Of a DNA stretch of 64,000 nt, positions 36,959 through 45,500 are shown piece by piece. Source of the DNA: Bacteroidota bacterium (GTDB lineage: Bacteria; Bacteroidota; Bacteroidia; Chitinophagales; Chitinophagaceae). Numbering within the stretch: the first letter of the stretch is position 1; every line of letters starts with the position of its first letter. Where the stretch lies: assembly GCA_947460595.1 (NCBI GenBank), contig CANHGS010000005.1, positions 116,254 through 180,253 of the forward strand. The letters run 5' to 3'. The notes under the pieces were generated by a model. The model was given only the letters and a program-made list of their open reading frames with translations. It searched no databases and was not told the DNA's origin. The translations under genes were made by a program, and so were the position numbers.

Positions 36959-37603
36959 ATGGGAAACATCATCGCCGATATTCGCAGAGACTACAAACTG
37001 CAATCCTTGCAAGAAAAAGACGTAGCAGAACAACCCATTGCCCAGTTTGACAGGTGGTGGAAAGACGCTATGGAAAGTGAGTTGGATGAAGTAAATGCCA
37101 TGACATTGGCCACGGCCGATGCTTCTGGTGCACCATCAGCCAGAATAGTGTTGTTAAAGGGTTATGATGAAAGAGGCTTTGTATTTTTCACCAATTACAA
37201 TAGCAAGAAGGGGCAAGACATTGCTGCTAACCCCAGAGTATCCCTGGTCTTTTTTTGGAAAGAATTAGAGCGTCAGGTGAATATCAGTGGTAGCATTGAA
37301 AAAGTATCGGTTGCTGAAAGCGACGCCTATTTTCAATCCAGACCCGTGGGTAGTAGAATCGGCGCCTGGTGTTCTCCACAGAGTACCGTGATTGCTGACA
37401 GACAAATCTTAGAAGACAATATAACTAAGTATCAGGCCCAGTTTGGCGATGGTTCTATTCCCAAACCCGATCATTGGGGTGGCTATTTAGTACAACCCCA
37501 AAGCGTTGAATTCTGGCAGGGTAGGAGTAGTCGTTTACACGATAGAATCAAGTACCGCAAAAATGACCAAGGTCTTTGGATCATTGAGCGTTTGGCCCCA
37601 TAA
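36959..37603 (+). CDS. pdxH: Pyridoxamine/pyridoxine 5'-phosphate oxidase
   Basis: The 214-residue FMN enzyme makes pyridoxal 5'-phosphate. Landmarks are the RRDY motif near the N-terminus, RIVLLKGYDERGFVFFTNYNSKKG (FMN and substrate contacts, about residues 60-83), and the C-terminal EFWQGRSSRLHDR signature (about residues 184-196). Length is that of E. coli PdxH. The ATG at 36959 is chosen because the -7 promoter box covers the upstream TTG. The SpmA-SpmB-like gene follows after 48 bases and may be cotranscribed. Confidence 0.96.
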   Translation: MGNIIADIRRDYKLQSLQEKDVAEQPIAQFDRWWKDAMESELDEVNAMTLATADASGAPSARIVLLKGYDERGFVFFTNYNSKKGQDIAANPRVSLVFFWKELERQVNISGSIEKVSVAESDAYFQSRPVGSRIGAWCSPQSTVIADRQILEDNITKYQAQFGDGSIPKPDHWGGYLVQPQSVEFWQGRSSRLHDRIKYRKNDQGLWIIERLAP

Positions 37604-37651
37604 GATACAAGTATTGCCTAAATGGAATATATTGCCAGATAATCTTTTGAT

Positions 37652-39073
37652 ATGGCACTTAGTAGATTCTGGCTCACCATCATCTTGGTCTCAGTTACCT
37701 ATATTCTAGCTTCCCTATTTAGTGGTAGCAGTTATTCTATTGACTATGTAGTCAATGGCAAGAAAGATGATCCACTGGTTAAGAAAGAATTGTACCTAAG
37801 CCAGCTCTCTGTTCAACTGCAAGACACATTGCAGAAGGCCAAGGATCACCGTGTGACCATGAATGATTCCTTGTATATCTTGGATAATAAAATTGTGCGT
37901 ATTGCTGTTGGCAAGCAAGCAACAGATGGTATTTTACCAACGGCCAAGAATACCATTTTTGATTTGCTATTACCATTAATTGCCTATCTCTCTTTTTTCT
38001 GTGGTATCCTACAATTACTCATTGATTCTGGTGCGTCTGAAAAATTAGCCAAACTCTTAAGCCCTGTTTTTGTAAAAGTATTTCCGGAAGTTCCCAAGAA
38101 CCACCCTTCCATTTCTTATATGACCTTGAATTTTGCGGCCAACTTTTTGGGGTTGGATTCTGCTGCTACCCCCTTTGGTTTAAAAGCCATGGAAAGCCTG
38201 CAAGAACTCAATCAAGACAAGGACAAAGCCAGCAATTCTCAGATCATGTTTATGGCCCTGCACGCTGCGGGTCTAACTTTGATTCCAACTTCCATCATTG
38301 GCTATCGCGCAGCACAAAATGCGCAGAACCCAGCCGATGTAATGTTGCCATGCATCATCACTTCTTTTATAGGTACCATTGCGGCACTAGTGATTGTGGG
38401 TATTAGACAAAGAATCAATTTTAAAAGTGCATCGCTAATTATTTCTATTGGTGCTATCATTGGTGTTATAGCTGGTCTACTTTTTTATATCACCCGCCTA
38501 GACATCATTGGCAAAAACCATTTTACCAATAATCTTTCTAACGTGATCTTGTTGGTCATCATTTTTGCTATTCTGCTTTATGCATTTATGCGCGAGAAAT
38601 ATTTTGCCGCCAATGACAAAGACATTTTTAGCTCTTTTGTTGAAGGTGCTGCTTCTGGTCTGAGCACGGGTAAAAGAATCTTCCCCTATATCTTGGGCAT
38701 GTTGGTGGCCATTTCTTTGTTCCGCAACAGTGGTGTTTTTGAAATCATCTCTGGCTGGATGGCCAAGCTCTTCCTGGCGTTTGGTGTGAGTGAAGACATT
38801 GTCAACGCCCTTCCCATTGCCATTCTGCGTCCCTTTAATGCCGCGGGTTCCAGAGGCTTCCTGATTGATTCCATGCGCACTTATGGCGCCGATTCTTTCA
38901 CCGGTCGTCTGGCCAGCATTTTTCAATGTGCTGCTGAAACCACCTTCTATGTGATTGCCGTTTATTTTGGCAGCATTAAAGTAAAAAACACGCGCTACAC
39001 TTTATCCACCATGTTATTAGTAGACCTAATCTCTGTCATTGCCGCCATTTTTGTGGCCATGCTGTTTTTTTAG
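37652..39073 (+). CDS. Nucleoside-recognition (Gate) domain membrane protein, SpmA-SpmB fusion
   Basis: The 473-residue membrane protein has an N-terminal TM segment, a soluble loop (about residues 30-100), and two successive Gate domains: the first (about 105-250) contains NFAANFLGLDSAATPFG, the second (about 300-470) contains GKRIFPYILGMLVAISL and ILRPFNAAGSRG. In Bacillus these two halves are the separate spore maturation proteins SpmA and SpmB; in Bacteroidota they are fused. Its function in non-sporulating bacteria is not established; transport is likely. Confidence 0.82.
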   Translation: MALSRFWLTIILVSVTYILASLFSGSSYSIDYVVNGKKDDPLVKKELYLSQLSVQLQDTLQKAKDHRVTMNDSLYILDNKIVRIAVGKQATDGILPTAKNTIFDLLLPLIAYLSFFCGILQLLIDSGASEKLAKLLSPVFVKVFPEVPKNHPSISYMTLNFAANFLGLDSAATPFGLKAMESLQELNQDKDKASNSQIMFMALHAAGLTLIPTSIIGYRAAQNAQNPADVMLPCIITSFIGTIAALVIVGIRQRINFKSASLIISIGAIIGVIAGLLFYITRLDIIGKNHFTNNLSNVILLVIIFAILLYAFMREKYFAANDKDIFSSFVEGAASGLSTGKRIFPYILGMLVAISLFRNSGVFEIISGWMAKLFLAFGVSEDIVNALPIAILRPFNAAGSRGFLIDSMRTYGADSFTGRLASIFQCAAETTFYVIAVYFGSIKVKNTRYTLSTMLLVDLISVIAAIFVAMLFF

Positions 39074-39118
39074 CAGCAGCAAAAATGAGGTACTCGCAAT
39101 TTGTCACGTCTTATAGAC

Positions 39119-39296
39119 GGTCACAATGTTATGCCGTGATTCGCGCTGCTCAAAGTTGTATCTCCTTCGCGCCTGCCCTGGAGCTGGTCAAAAAGCAGCG
39201 CTGCTGCTAATTGCCCTGCCTCCGGCACCGCTCCAGAAATGTCGCTCAGAAAATACAACTCTTGAGCGGCGATAGTCCGTTTATTTGGGGGATGTT
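39119..39296 (-). repeat. Long inverted repeat, left copy (internally palindromic)
   Basis: The reverse complement of this segment matches 40049-40227 over its whole length at roughly 85-90 percent by eye, with an identical central block of about 60 bases. Each copy is itself an imperfect palindrome: outer arms contain CGCTCAA/TTGAGCG and ACAACT-type blocks, inner arms CTGGAGC/GCTCCAG, and the centre AGCAGCGCTGCT. The two copies face each other around the 39.3-40.0 kb insert. It begins 45 bases after the SpmAB-like gene and fills most of the 327-base gap before the antitoxin gene. Confidence 0.85.
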
Positions 39297-39400
39297 TTGG
39301 TGCCTGTAGTTTATGGCCAATCTTGTTCTTAATTTTGAAGGCAATTATCAATGATCTGAGTTTTTAATTATTATTTTTATAACGTAGTAAAATTGATTTT

Positions 39401-39703
39401 ATGAAGCAGATGATAATGAGAGCTCAATTGCGTAAAATGGGTAATTCAAGAGCAATAATATTGTCTCAGGAAATTATTGAAAAACTAAATATTGTGGATG
39501 GTCAAGAGATAGAAGTTTCTATAAACGAAGAATCCGCTTTAGTTTTAAAACCTACAAAACTTAAAAATAATAAGCGACCTCCATTAAATTTAGATATTTC
39601 AACTTGGGAATCGCAATTTAAATTGGCAATTAAAAAAGGGGAGTTACCTGAAAAAGATGTGTTTGAAAGTATGTTAAATATATTTGATTATTCCTTGAAA
39701 TAA
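39401..39703 (+). CDS. AbrB/MazE-type antitoxin-like DNA-binding protein, orphan
   Basis: The 100-residue protein has a SpoVT/AbrB swapped-hairpin domain at the N-terminus (about residues 7-55): LRKMGNSRAIILSQEIIEKLNI followed by GQEIEVSI and LVLKP, as in MazE-type antitoxins. The C-terminal 45 residues (STWESQFKLAIKKG) would bind a toxin in a true pair. No MazF/PemK toxin gene follows; instead a terminator and an RHS fragment occur. It lies between two long inverted repeats. Two further in-frame ATGs (39413 and 39419) are possible starts. Local sequence is more AT-rich than its neighbours, consistent with acquisition. Confidence 0.8.
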   Translation: MKQMIMRAQLRKMGNSRAIILSQEIIEKLNIVDGQEIEVSINEESALVLKPTKLKNNKRPPLNLDISTWESQFKLAIKKGELPEKDVFESMLNIFDYSLK

Positions 39704-39794
39704 ATACTCACCAAAATAAGTTTTTATTTATGCTTTGAGCTTTACTCTCACTGATTCTAATCGTTTGGCGATTATTTAAGCTAAGAAGAAATAA

Positions 39795-39816
39795 AGCCAC
39801 CGTTTAGGTGGCTTTT
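39795..39816 (+). terminator. Intrinsic terminator downstream of the AbrB/MazE gene
   Basis: AGCCACC at 39795-39801 pairs perfectly with GGTGGCT at 39807-39813, followed by TTTT. It lies about 90 bases after the antitoxin stop. Confidence 0.75.
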
Positions 39817-39907
39817 GTTATTTATACGCTACTCTCTTTTTGGCGTGTTGTATTAATCCATCAATAGAATACATAATACAAGTTTTACCTTCATCAGGTA
39901 GTTTTTA

Positions 39908-40066
39908 GACGCGGTCACAGGCAAAACAACCATTACCACCGATTACTTAAATGACTTCGTGTAAGAGAACAATGTTCTCCAGTTCTTTGCCCATGAGTCT
40001 GACCGAGTTAAGATTAAGAACAAAATCCAACTTCGCTTCAGTCAACATAACATCCCCCAACTATAA
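39908..40066 (+). pseudogene. Fragment of an RHS-repeat-associated core protein
   Basis: In one frame the sequence reads DAVTGKTTITTDYLNDFV, then a TAA stop, then ENNVLQFFAHESDRVK. This strongly resembles the block 'TDYIGDFVYENGxLxFIxxxEGRV' seen in the C-terminal part of Bacteroidota RHS-repeat proteins; the stop falls where Tyr (TAT/TAC) is expected, one base away. A TAG precedes it at 39899 and the frame runs into the right inverted repeat, ending at TAA 40064-40066. No intact RHS gene is nearby, so it is a remnant of a larger gene. The rest of the 39.70-40.05 kb gap holds only the terminator and unassigned AT-rich sequence. Confidence 0.7.
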
Positions 40067-40227
40067 GGGCTATCGCCGCTCAAGAGTTGTGTCTTCTGAG
40101 CGGCCTTTCTGGAGCGGTGCCGGAGGCAGGGCAATTAGCAGCAGCGCTGCTTTTTGACCAGCTCCAGGGTAGACGCGAAGGAGATACAACTTTGAGCAAG
40201 CGATAATCACGGCACAACATTGTGACC
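40049..40227 (+). repeat. Long inverted repeat, right copy (internally palindromic)
   Basis: This is the mate of 39119-39296 in opposite orientation. The block from TTCTGGAGCGG to CAGCTCCAGGG is identical in both copies. Its ends are AACATCCCCCAA (inner side) and ACATTGTGACC (outer side), and the outer end of the left copy is GGTCACAATGT, so the island is bounded by matching termini. The right copy begins within the RHS fragment's reading frame. Confidence 0.85.
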
Positions 40228-40241
40228 CTAGTTTATGCAAT

Positions 40242-40667
40242 CTATAGTCTAGTTGTAATCTGAAAAGAAATCAATCCATTTCTTCTAGGCATTTCACGGT
40301 AGAGATAACCGTTGTATGCGTAGTGTCTGCAACCATTGAGCATGACTATTCTTGCATCACGTAGCATTAATCTGGTTTCATAACCAATATAAAAAGGAAG
40401 TCTTTGTTGATAGGCTATAACGGGTCCGCGTGAATTCCTATAACGGTTATAATTGCGGTCATCCCACTCATTTCGGCGGTTGCGATTGTTGCGATTGTTG
40501 TGGTCATGACGGTCACGGCCTTCATAACGCTCGTTCCGATCATCACGATCATAACGTTCATTTCTCTCATCTCTGTCCCTTCCCCTTTGTGCAAAAGAAG
40601 CAACGGAAGCCAGCAGGAAAAGGACCATGCTCAGGCTCATCATTTTTAGAGTAGTGTTGTTTTTCAT
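40242..40667 (-). CDS. Secreted Arg/Asp/Asn-rich protein of unknown function
   Basis: The 141-residue protein has a signal peptide (hydrophobic SMVLFLLASVASFAQ) and a low-complexity region (about residues 28-75) built of repeated RDE, RYDRDD and HDHNN blocks, highly charged and probably disordered. A C-terminal folded-looking part (about 80-141) has RLPFYIGYETRLML and YNGYLYREM. I do not recognise a family. The ATG at 40667 starts the signal peptide directly; a longer frame from 40724 adds a non-signal extension. It lies just outside the right inverted repeat and may be native. Confidence 0.65.
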   Translation of the reverse strand: MKNNTTLKMMSLSMVLFLLASVASFAQRGRDRDERNERYDRDDRNERYEGRDRHDHNNRNNRNRRNEWDDRNYNRYRNSRGPVIAYQQRLPFYIGYETRLMLRDARIVMLNGCRHYAYNGYLYREMPRRNGLISFQITTRL

Positions 40668-40807
40668 TTGTTTGGTTTTAGGTGATTGGATCTTTACCCT
40701 TACTAAAACAAATGCCGTGCGCAACTATGCAAATGAAATCATAAAATGAAAATTGATAAAGAGAAAGGTTTTGATGGAAGGAAGTAGAGTAAGAAAAGAA
40801 GTCAAAA

Positions 40808-41134
40808 TCAAAGCATTTTTAATTGCTTTGCAAGTGCAGGTAATTTCTTTGATACTATATCGTAAATAATATCAAAATCCAGGTCTTCGTAATTATGAAC
40901 AATTCTGTTTCTTAAAGCGATGATTTTCCTCCATTCAATTTCAGGATGTTGCTTTTTGAAAGTAGGCGTAAGCTTTCCTGCTTTCTCTCCAATAAGACTG
41001 AGCGTCATAGATACAGCCCTTTCTAAAGTGAGATCATTTTCTAAGTCTATTTTCTTTTTGCCCTTCATGATTTTTTTCATGTTGGCAATCTCTTTTAAAA
41101 TGGATTCAATTGTTTCCTGATTAGTTTGTGGCAT
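40808..41134 (-). CDS. hepT: HepT-like toxin (HEPN ribonuclease, DUF86)
   Basis: The 108-residue protein is a HEPN-domain protein of the HepT/DUF86 family. The catalytic RNase motif Rx4HxY is present as Arg75, His80 and Tyr82 (RNRIVHNY). In MntA-HepT systems the HEPN toxin cleaves RNA and is silenced when the MntA partner AMPylates the motif tyrosine. The partner gene lies 13 bases upstream in the same direction, the usual order. No obvious phage genes are adjacent. Confidence 0.88.
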   Translation of the reverse strand: MPQTNQETIESILKEIANMKKIMKGKKKIDLENDLTLERAVSMTLSLIGEKAGKLTPTFKKQHPEIEWRKIIALRNRIVHNYEDLDFDIIYDIVSKKLPALAKQLKML

Positions 41135-41147
41135 TTAATCCAGGTTA

Positions 41148-41468
41148 TTAGTTGTCAATAGCAATTTCTAGGGAAGTTGAAAGGATGTGTTTGCCTGTTG
41201 CGGATTTTAAAGATTCTCTGGTCAATAATTCAACTTTTCTGCCCAATAAGTCTTCTAGAAAATCACCTAAATCAAATAAGTTGTCATAGGTTTTTTTACC
41301 AGGAATAAAATCAAGTACAAAATCAATATCGCTATCAGGCTTGATTTTACTATTCCTTGCAAATGAACCAAAAACACTGATTTTGCCGATGCCAAAAGAC
41401 CTTATCTGATCTCCATTTGCACTGAGCACATCAAAAAGTTCTTGTCTATTTGCCACTTTATGCCTCAT
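41148..41468 (-). CDS. mntA: MntA-like minimal nucleotidyltransferase antitoxin
   Basis: The 106-residue protein has the minimal nucleotidyltransferase motif: Gly34-Ser35 followed by Asp47 and Asp49 (GSFARNS...DSDIDFVLDF), the GSx10-12DxD pattern that binds NTP and metal. In characterised pairs it AMPylates and neutralises HepT. It lies 13 bases before the toxin gene and only 12 bases after the transketolase gene, so the toxin-antitoxin pair may be transcribed from the metabolic gene's promoter. Confidence 0.88.
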   Translation of the reverse strand: MRHKVANRQELFDVLSANGDQIRSFGIGKISVFGSFARNSKIKPDSDIDFVLDFIPGKKTYDNLFDLGDFLEDLLGRKVELLTRESLKSATGKHILSTSLEIAIDN

Positions 41469-41480
41469 ATACGGCGTTTC

Positions 41481-42443
41481 TTATTTTCTAGTCATTACTT
41501 TTTCAGCAGCAGCCACAATATAAGGTGTATCCAAACCATACTTGGTTAAGAGCTCTGTGGGTTTACCACTTTCTCCAAAAGTATCATTGGTACCAATATA
41601 TTCAATAGGAATTGGTTGGTGCTTAGCAGCTACTTGAGCAATGGCATCGCCTAGGCCGCCAATTACATTATGCTCTTCAACAGTAACCGCGCACTTGGTT
41701 TTGCTAATAGAAGCTATTACGGCTGCTTCATCCAATGGTTTGATGGTATGAATATTAATCACTTCAACGCTAATGCCTTTTTCTTCCAAAATTCTACCAG
41801 CTTCAATGGCTTTCCATACCATATGACCACAAGCAAAAATGGACACATCGGTTCCCTCACTTAATTGTTGGGCTTTACCAATTACAAAATCAGAACCGTC
41901 TTCTGCGGTGAAGTTGGGCCATTTTGGACGGCCAAAACGCAGGTACACTGGACCTTCGTAAGAGGCGATGGCTTTGGTAGCAGCCTTGGTTTGGTTAAAG
42001 TCACAAGGCACAATCACGGTCATGCCAGGCAACATTTTCATCAGACCAATATCTTCTAAAATCTGGTGGGTAGCACCGTCTTCACCCAAGGTAAGACCAG
42101 CGTGCGATGCACAAATTTTTACATTCTTACCGCTATAAGCCACACTCTGTCTAATCTGGTCATAAACACGGCCAGTAGAGAAATTGGCAAATGTGGTGGT
42201 ATATGGAATCTTGCCGCCAATAGTCATACCGGCTGCAATGCCAATCATATTGGCTTCTGCAATCCCTACCTGTACATATCGGTTGGGAAAATCCTTGATA
42301 AAGGGTCCTAGTTTTAGGGAGCCAGCCAAGTCAGCTGTGAGCACCACTACGTTTTCGTTTTCTTTACCTATTTCATGAATGCCTTCTCCGAAGCCACCCC
42401 TTGTTTCCTTTTCATTCAGAACTTGAATATCCTTGAGTTTCAT
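41481..42443 (-). CDS. Transketolase C-terminal section (pyrimidine and C-domain subunit)
   Basis: The 320-residue protein corresponds to the Pyr-binding and C-terminal domains of transketolase (motifs near YTTFANFSTGRVYDQIRQSVAYS around residue 82 and HTIKPLD around residue 233). Split transketolases need a separate N-terminal subunit with the thiamine diphosphate/metal site; that gene is not next to it in this window. The reaction is transfer of two-carbon units in the pentose phosphate pathway, or DXP-synthase-like. The MntA-HepT pair follows after 12 bases. Confidence 0.88.
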   Translation of the reverse strand: MKLKDIQVLNEKETRGGFGEGIHEIGKENENVVVLTADLAGSLKLGPFIKDFPNRYVQVGIAEANMIGIAAGMTIGGKIPYTTTFANFSTGRVYDQIRQSVAYSGKNVKICASHAGLTLGEDGATHQILEDIGLMKMLPGMTVIVPCDFNQTKAATKAIASYEGPVYLRFGRPKWPNFTAEDGSDFVIGKAQQLSEGTDVSIFACGHMVWKAIEAGRILEEKGISVEVINIHTIKPLDEAAVIASISKTKCAVTVEEHNVIGGLGDAIAQVAAKHQPIPIEYIGTNDTFGESGKPTELLTKYGLDTPYIVAAAEKVMTRK

Positions 42444-42517
42444 CCGTTGGTTTTAAATTGCTGCAAAGTAACAAAAAGAAGGTCAGTTATTGGTCATTAG
42501 GGCCCTATTTTAAGGGA

Positions 42518-45500
42518 TTAAGTTTCTGAAGCTGTTGTTACATCTTTTACATTACCAGTGCGCTTTAGTACGCCCCAGTGCTGTAATTCTCCCTTTAGCG
42601 CCCTGCGATAGGATTTGAAAAGTACGGCCAGCATTAACCAACGGTAGACCAAACGTTGTGGTAGCAGCCATACCAATTTCCACAAAGGTTCTTTTTCAAA
42701 CAAAAAGGCCAAAGCTGCAATGGCAGCGTCTACCAGCATAAAAATCAGGTAATAGACCCCAATTTTTTCTGCATTACCGGTGAATAGTCCAATCAGCATC
42801 AACAGATCTGCCAGTGGTGCAAAAAGAGGAATAATGTATTTAAACAGCAAAATATCGGGCAGGGCCAACCAACCCAAAGTTTTATATCGCACGTTAAAGA
42901 GCGCGTCTCTGTTTTTCCAGAATGTTTGCATAACCCCAAATGTCCAGCGGAAACGTTGCTTCATAAACTGACTTAGGGTTTCTGGGGCTTCGGTCATGGC
43001 AATGGCTTTGTTCTCATTGTCTATCAAATAACCGCAGCGCAAAATGCGAATAGTGAGGTCACAGTCTTCTGCCAAAGTATCGGTGCTAAATCCACCAGCT
43101 GTTTCAATAGCTACTTTTCTAAATGCGCCAATAGCACCAGGCACCACAGTAATGGCATTTAAATAAGCAAAAGCTTTTCTGTCTACGTTCTGACTAGAAA
43201 TATATTCAATGCTCTGCCAACGCGTAAGTATGTTTACTTCATTGCCCACTTTTACATTTCCAGCTACGGCACCAACTTGCTCATTTCTAAAATGCACCAT
43301 GAGTTTGCTTACGGCATTGGTTAAGAGTTTGGTGTCTGCGTCTATACAAACCACGTATTCGGCATTGGTTTGTGCTATACCAAAGTTGAGCGCTGAAGCC
43401 TTGCCACCATTGGGTTTACTAAAGACCTTCACTTTAGGATGGTGGACAAAAGTAGCAGACGCTATTTCAAATGTTTGGTCCTTGCTGCCATCATCTACAA
43501 ATACAATATTGAAATTGGGATAGTCACACTTGAGCAAGTTCTCCAAAGAGCTTACGGCATTGACTTCCTCATTATAAGCAGGCACAATTATTGATACCAG
43601 TGGGGTACCCATAAACGGCAATAAAGCATTGGCTTTTTCTTTTTTGCGTTGCAAAATAGAAAGCCCCAACATCATCACTAGTCTAATACTACCCAAGATT
43701 AAGAAAATGATAAAGAGCGCATAAAACAATTGTCCAGTGTAATAACCCAACTCTGCTAAAAAGCTATTAAACTGAAGTAGTTGGAATCCACTTCCTGGAG
43801 GTACAGGAGGCATTAGGTCTTCTTTTTTCTTGCCCAATAAATCTGCCACGGTAGTAAAAGTGTATCCCTCTTTTTGCAGGGCTTCTATGATTCTAGGCAA
43901 TGCTTCTACCGTGGGCCTTCTATTACCACCAGCGTCGTGCAACAAAATAATATTACCCCTGTCTTTAAATTGCATGACCCTATTAAAAATGGTGTCTGCA
44001 TTAAAATGGGGCACTTCATCAACAGCCCAGTCTTCAGGGTCAATATTTTCTCCAATGGTCAAATAATTCCTAGTGCGGCTTAGTGCCACAGGAATTAATT
44101 CTTCCATTTTCTCCGGTTGGGCATCGGCATTATACGGCGCACGGAACATAATGGTACTATGTCCAGTAATACATTCTATGAGTAACCTAGTGGCATCCAT
44201 TTCTAAGAGCGCGCGTTGCCTGCTCACATTGGCCATATTGGGATGCGTAAATGTGTGGTTGCCCAATTCGTGCCCCTCATTAAAAATGCGTTTTACCAGC
44301 GGAATATTATTCTCGGCTTCTAATCCCACCACAAAAAAACTGGCGGGCACTTTGTATTTGGCTAGAATGTCTAAGATCTGTTTGGTATAAACAGGATCTG
44401 GTCCGTCGTCAAATGTGAGTACGAGTTTTTTACCTGTTGCTCGGCCCATTTGTTTTACTACAAACATGCTGGGTAAGCTGTCATAACGCTCTTCACTAAT
44501 CAGCATTTCTTCCGGATCCAACTCTGCTGTTATATGTCCTTCACGTGGCGTAGAGAGTACGTCTAAAATTTCTCCATCGCCCATAAAATCCACGTCGTCT
44601 GTGGCTTCTACTTTGTTGAATTCGGTAAAATCAAATCTCTCCAAAGCCTTTCTACTCATGGATTTGTGGTAGAAATCCCAGATTCTACTGTCTTCACTTC
44701 CTAGTCTCCAAAGGGCGGTTCCCGCAAGCGGATATTCGGTAGCAAAACGTAAGGTGTTGAAGTTGGTAGCAGCATCCGTAAAATGCACTTCATGGTATTT
44801 GTTATACTCATCCCAATAATGGTACTTTAAATTATACGTATCATTATCATAGATTACTTTTCCTTCACTTTCTCTGGCAATGGTTAAAGCTTGTTGATAG
44901 GTTACATCTACACCTTCATCTCCTTTTGCCCAGTCATAACCATAAGCCGCCATACATAGTACAATCTTGTGCATGGGTATTTTTTTAGCCATCTGATTTA
45001 CCGTTGCTTCAATCCATCTTTGTGAACTAATGGGTCCGGCCTTGGTGTCTGAACTATGCTCGTCATAAGCCATCAGAAATACATAATCATTGTACTTACC
45101 CAAGGCGCTGTATTCATAGTCCTCGTTAAACGGCATCACGTCTTGAGAGACCAATAAATTTTCTGCGTGAAAACGCATATACAGTTCCTTCTGAAAATTG
45201 CTCAGGGTTTCATTATTGGGTTCTATTAATTCTTCTAAATCAATATTGATGCCCGCAAAACCATTTTCCTTGATCAGCCGAATGAGGGCTGAAATCAGTT
45301 TTTCTTTTTTGGCAGGGTTAGTCAAAATTCTGTGAATCACATCGCCCCTAAAAACCCCATTGATATTGTTGGTGAGCATGGGCATCACTTTTACCCCCGA
45401 TGCCTTAATGACGGCCAGTCCGCGTTTGTCAATATTGGTATATACAGAATCGCCCTTGGCATCCAGAAAAAACCATTCCGGAATCACCAGGTTCATTTTA

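Noticed and set aside
39119..40227. Integron cassette with attC sites
   Set aside because: The repeats are palindromic, but clear R'/R'' core sites (GTTRRRY/RYYYAAC) in the right arrangement are not convincing and no integron integrase is present. Left open as an unidentified repeat family.
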